DNA of 64,000 nt from Piscibacillus sp052246295. GTDB lineage: Bacteria > Bacillota > Bacilli > Bacillales > Alkalibacillaceae. The stretch's first letter is position 1; every line of letters begins with the position of its first letter. A program made the position numbers and the translations under genes. Below, in pieces: positions 60,867-64,000 of this stretch. The DNA is taken from NCBI GenBank assembly GCA_052246295.1, contig JBQQCO010000004.1, one strand, 5' to 3'. The notes beneath the pieces are model-generated. The model was not told where the DNA came from, made no database searches, and saw only the letters and a list, made by a program, of their open reading frames with translations.

Positions 60867-61421
60867 ATGAAGAATTCTATATTACACATGTTTTGGGGAT
60901 TTATAATTGTATTAATTGACACTCGCATTGAAACATTTGACGTATTACTTGATCCGGTTGGTTACCTTTTTATATATATTGGGCTAATCCAAGTAAGCAA
61001 CATATCTCAACGAGCTAAAACCGGTTTAACCGTTGCTTTTATCTTAATCATCATGTCGATACCTGCAATTGTCATGGATCCTAATACAATCATTTTTGGA
61101 TTCTGGAAGTTTTACTTTTTAGCTGTTAATATATTAGATGTTGTTTTAGTTTATTACATTTTCTTAGTATTGATTGAGTTAGTAGAATCACATAAAGAAT
61201 TCGAACTAAAAATTCGCACCGAGAAGATAATGAAGGCTTATTTGGCGATTATTCTTACTGTTATATTTTTAAACACTTTTAGTCTTAATTTCAGCTTGTT
61301 CATCTGGCTGTTTGCGTTACTGGGTATTGTGGGATTAATTACTCACATCGTGTTCTTAGTATTACTCTTTAAATTTAGAAACTTAGGTGATCAACTTGAG
61401 AAGAATACCATGGAAGGATGA
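60867..61421 (+). CDS. membrane protein of unknown function
   Basis: A 184-residue protein with about five or six membrane helices and a charged loop (VESHKEFELKIRTEKIMK) near residue 115. The first helices carry a conserved-looking DTRIETFDVLLDPVGYLFIYIGL segment. I do not recognise the family. It overlaps the GmhB-type gene region at its end, so the two are co-transcribed. Confidence 0.68.
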   Translation: MKNSILHMFWGFIIVLIDTRIETFDVLLDPVGYLFIYIGLIQVSNISQRAKTGLTVAFILIIMSIPAIVMDPNTIIFGFWKFYFLAVNILDVVLVYYIFLVLIELVESHKEFELKIRTEKIMKAYLAIILTVIFLNTFSLNFSLFIWLFALLGIVGLITHIVFLVLLFKFRNLGDQLEKNTMEG

Positions 61422-61423
61422 TT

Positions 61424-61957
61424 TTGCAAGTGAATAAAGCAGTATTTTTAGATAGAGATGGCGTTATTAACGAGGTCAAAACGGATCGTGTTAAATTCGT
61501 TAATCGAAAAGAAGATTTGTATTTTTTAGAAGGTGTAGCCGAAGCGATTCAAAAATTAAATGAAGCTGACTTTAAAGTATTTGTCGTGACCAATCAAGGC
61601 GGCGTCGGATTAGGTTACATGACAGAAGAAGAACTAGACAGTATTCATGAACATATGGCCAAGGAACTTGCTAAACAAGGTGCACAAATCAATGAAATTA
61701 TGGCTTGTACTCATGCTCCACACGAAAATTGTTACTGCCGTAAGCCAGGCTCACAAATGCTTCTTGATTTATTAGACGACTACGACATCGACATTATGAA
61801 AAGTTATATGGTCGGTGACCGTGAACCCGATATTGAAGCTGGTAATGCAGTTGGGATTAAGAGCTTAATGGTAGTGAACACTCATCCAGAAGCATATAAG
61901 TGTTTTAACAATTTAAGCGAAGCCGTTGAATGGATTTTAGAAGATGAAAAAGCTTGA
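61424..61957 (+). CDS. HAD-IIIA phosphatase, GmhB/histidinol-phosphatase type
   Basis: A ~178-residue HAD phosphatase without a large cap. Motifs: FLDRDGVINE (nucleophile Asp), VVTNQGGVGLG, the zinc loop CTHAPHENCYC and MVGDREPDIEAG. GmhB removes the 7-phosphate of heptose bisphosphate; without other heptose genes the substrate is uncertain. Start could be ATG 61418 (too close to GGAAGG), TTG 61424 (best spacing) or GTG 61430. Confidence 0.85.
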   Translation: MQVNKAVFLDRDGVINEVKTDRVKFVNRKEDLYFLEGVAEAIQKLNEADFKVFVVTNQGGVGLGYMTEEELDSIHEHMAKELAKQGAQINEIMACTHAPHENCYCRKPGSQMLLDLLDDYDIDIMKSYMVGDREPDIEAGNAVGIKSLMVVNTHPEAYKCFNNLSEAVEWILEDEKA

Positions 61958-61979
61958 GGCCGAGGTCTCAAGCTTTTTG
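61946..61979 (+). terminator. terminator of the GmhB-type gene
   Basis: AAAAAGCTTGAG and CTCAAGCTTTTT pair perfectly around the stop codon. Confidence 0.85.
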
Positions 61980-61984
61980 TTTAG

Positions 61985-62121
61985 CTGCAGGTTTTTAAGA
62001 TATACCTGCATGTTTCTATGTTTTAGCTGCAAGTTTTTCCGATTTACCTGTAGGTTTTTTTAATTTACCTGCAGGTTCTCAACATTTATCAACATGTTTA
62101 GCTAATTTACCTGCAAGTTTA
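61985..62121. repeat. 21-bp-period repeat island 6
   Basis: The word ACCTGCAGGTTTTT, itself partly palindromic, recurs with its CTGCA core (or variant) at 61985, 62006, 62027, 62048, 62069, 62090 and 62111, always 21 bases apart. It lies between the GmhB-type terminator and the argS stop, and the last copy touches the argS stop codon. Confidence 0.9.
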
Positions 62122-63804
62122 CATATTCTCAGGAGCACTGATTCCTAGTAATCGAAGCCCCTCTTTAATCACAACACCTGTTGAATTTACTAATGCCAAC
62201 CGATCTTCTAAATACTCATCTTCACTCAATATTTTGACCTTCCCATAGTATTTATTAAATGCTTGAGACAGATCAATTAAATATTTTGCAATGACAGATG
62301 GCTCGTATGTGTTATAACTCTTAAGTACAGCCTCCGAGAACTGATGTAAGAGTTTCACGACTTGCCAAGATTCATCATCTTCTAGCCCAAAGTTAATCTT
62401 GGGGCTCGCAGACGTTTTACTTAATATTGACTGTGCGCGAGCGTGAGTGTATTGAACATATGGTCCGGTATTGCCCTCGAATCTCAACATGTCTTCAAGC
62501 GAGAATTCAACATTGTTCAAACGATCATTTTTTAAATCGTGGAAAATGACTGCACCTACTCCAACCTGTTGAGCAACCTCCTCCTTGTTACCTAAGTTTG
62601 GATTTTTATCTTCTATGTTCTGTTTAGCTAATTCAATGGCTTCTTTTATTACCTCATCAAGTAACACGACTTTCCCTTTACGAGTCGACATCTTCTTACC
62701 GTCTTTTAAAATAAATCCAAATGGCACGTGATGCATATGGTCTGCCCATGAATAACCCATCTTCTTAAGGACTAAAAATAATTGTTTGAAATGTAATGAC
62801 TGCTCATGGCCAACCACATAGATCGCTTGCTCAAATTGGTAGTGTTGTTGTCTGTAGATAGCAGCCGTTAAATCTCTAGTCGTGTAGAGAGTCGCACCGT
62901 CTCGTTTTTTGATTAAAGATGGCGGCAAATCATAGTCATCAAGACTGACGACTTCCGCTCCATCTGATTCGGTCAATAAACTTTGATTTTTTAACAACTT
63001 AATCGTATCGTCCATTTTATCATTATAAAAAGCTTCGCCATTAAAGGAATCAAACTCCACTCCTAACAAATGATAGATTTTCTGAAATTCTTTCAAAGAC
63101 TCTTCTCTAAACCATTTCCAAAGTTGGATTGCTTCTCCATCGCCATCTTCTAACTTTTTGAACCATGCTCGACCTTCATCTTCAAGTTCAGGATGGCTTT
63201 CCGCTTCTTCATGAAATTTTACGTAAAGCTTTAATAGTTCTTCAATTGGGTTTTCACGGACTGTGCCCTCATCTCCCCATATCTTGTAAGCATGAATGAG
63301 TTTTCCAAATTGCGTGCCCCAATCACCGAGGTGGTTGATTTTAACGGATGTATAGCCTATCTTTTCAACGATCAATGCTAAAGACTGCCCAATAACAGTA
63401 GACCTTAGATGACCCATAGAAAATGGTTTGGCGATATTTGGTGACGAGAAATCCAATACAATCTTCTTCCCTTCACCAATAGACTGTTTCCCATAGTCTG
63501 GTCCTTGCTTCAATATGTCAGTTAATACTGCCTGACTTCCGTGTTTTCGATTAATAAAGACGTTGACATACGGTCCTACTGCTTGAACATGACTAAAACT
63601 GCTATGACTTATTTGATTAGCAATTTGCTTTGCAATGTCTTGTGGCGATTTACGCAATAGCTTTGCTAATGCAAAACAAGGAAATGCAAAGTCTCCGTGT
63701 TTTTCTACCTTTGGCTTTTCTATTAATCCAGAAACATCTTCAACTGACAAATGCTCATGGACTAACTTATGAATTTCTTCAATCATTACTTGTTTAAGTA
63801 GCAT
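62119..63804 (-). CDS. argS: arginyl-tRNA synthetase
   Basis: A 561-residue class I synthetase. The HIGH-type motif is in FSPNIAKPFSMGHLRSTVIG without the first base pair of terms (SSPNIAKPFSMGHLRS), and the KMSKS counterpart is KKMSTRKG. An N-terminal Arg_tRNA_synt_N domain covers residues 1-85 and the C-terminal anticodon-binding (DALR) domain begins at LRFEGNTGPYVQYTHARA. The T-box upstream links expression to uncharged tRNA-Arg. Confidence 0.95.
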   Translation of the reverse strand: MLLKQVMIEEIHKLVHEHLSVEDVSGLIEKPKVEKHGDFAFPCFALAKLLRKSPQDIAKQIANQISHSSFSHVQAVGPYVNVFINRKHGSQAVLTDILKQGPDYGKQSIGEGKKIVLDFSSPNIAKPFSMGHLRSTVIGQSLALIVEKIGYTSVKINHLGDWGTQFGKLIHAYKIWGDEGTVRENPIEELLKLYVKFHEEAESHPELEDEGRAWFKKLEDGDGEAIQLWKWFREESLKEFQKIYHLLGVEFDSFNGEAFYNDKMDDTIKLLKNQSLLTESDGAEVVSLDDYDLPPSLIKKRDGATLYTTRDLTAAIYRQQHYQFEQAIYVVGHEQSLHFKQLFLVLKKMGYSWADHMHHVPFGFILKDGKKMSTRKGKVVLLDEVIKEAIELAKQNIEDKNPNLGNKEEVAQQVGVGAVIFHDLKNDRLNNVEFSLEDMLRFEGNTGPYVQYTHARAQSILSKTSASPKINFGLEDDESWQVVKLLHQFSEAVLKSYNTYEPSVIAKYLIDLSQAFNKYYGKVKILSEDEYLEDRLALVNSTGVVIKEGLRLLGISAPENM

Positions 63805-63827
63805 CTTAATCCCCCTCTAAATATAAA

Positions 63828-64000
63828 AAAATCGCCTCTTAATCATTAAGAGACGAGTTGTCGCGGTACCACTCTTTTTGTCCATCACAAAGATGAACCA
63901 ACTTTAACTTGATAACGGGGCTAATCCCCGGCTCACCCTACTATTTTCAGGTTACTCCTCAGAAGTGCGGTTCACTTAAGTTTCGCTGCTAGGCTCACAC
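63828..64000 (-). promoter_or_regulatory. T-box leader of argS (5' part beyond the window)
   Basis: On the minus strand AGAGTGGTACCGCG (63862-63875), the T-box sequence that pairs with the tRNA acceptor, is followed by GTCTCTTAATGATTAAGAGGC and TTTTTTT, the terminator. Upstream segments belong to stems I-III; stem I with the specifier loop is cut by the window edge. Confidence 0.93.

Overview
The window reads as the chromosome of a low-GC, endospore-forming Bacillaceae bacterium, probably a moderately halophilic or alkaliphilic one. Evidence for this: a gamma-type small acid-soluble spore protein (sspE), many Bacillus-type genes in Bacillus subtilis order (ygxA-ygzB-perR-bcp-hemL-ygaE-ygaD-ygaC-sspE-mutY-yfhP-yfhH-recX-yfhF, then yfjP-pdaA and yfkF-yfkH-yfkI-yfkJ), T-box and TPP leaders of Firmicute type, and several cation/proton antiporters. 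The halophile idea is an inference from gene content only.

Layout. 1-590: 5' end of a 16S rRNA gene (minus strand) with two promoters. 591-6774: peroxide and haem block (ygxA, ygzB, perR, cobalamin adenosyltransferase, D-2-hydroxyacid dehydrogenase, bcp, a 2TM potassium channel, hemL). 6775-8580: repeats, a candidate small RNA or leader, and ygaE. 8581-16579: ABC exporter ygaD, ygaC, sspE, mutY, yfhP, yfhH, an SDR enzyme, recX, yfhF. 16597-17352: a GNAT acetyltransferase behind an elaborate leader holding a tRNA-like domain and overlapping hairpins. 17522-19941: XRE regulator and yxlE-yxlF-yxlG-like transporter genes. 20056-21249: a decayed sodium/solute symporter joined at a deletion scar to a decayed msrA. 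21363-29748: a type IV pilus locus, seven genes leftward (pilB, C, A, D, M, N, O) and three minor pilin genes rightward around a palindromic candidate operator. 30233-36946: alkA-type glycosylase, pdaA, antiporter, OsmC, MFS, yfkH-I-J. 37139-44454: DUF3231, SRAP, plsC, HAD hydrolase, YkgJ-type Cys-cluster protein, yflJ, mreBH-like, DUF1206. 45255-49800: a DMT transporter, then a TPP-riboswitch-controlled thiamin salvage operon (thiW-tenA-thiD-thiM-thiE). 49862-53456: an ABC-2 exporter and a broken acyl-CoA synthetase. 53963-59971: fabG, an antiporter, a broken GNAT, a YhfW-type Rieske flavoprotein and two YflT-type stress proteins. 60058-64000: a Gly/Pro-rich protein, a membrane protein, a GmhB-type phosphatase and argS with its T-box.

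Two things stand out. First, at least six intergenic islands consist of short words repeated at an almost perfectly constant 21-bp period. Each island has its own word, and they share only the period and a position beside terminators. Second, the GNAT leader at 16630-16800 contains a tRNA-like fold with a canonical T arm, followed by helices that compete with an intrinsic terminator that also contains the ribosome binding site. A nested, chimeric family of dispersed repeats (copies near 4.3, 14.6, 29.9 and 45.0 kb, sharing a module with another repeat at 43.4 kb) and five decaying genes add to the picture of an actively rearranging accessory fraction.
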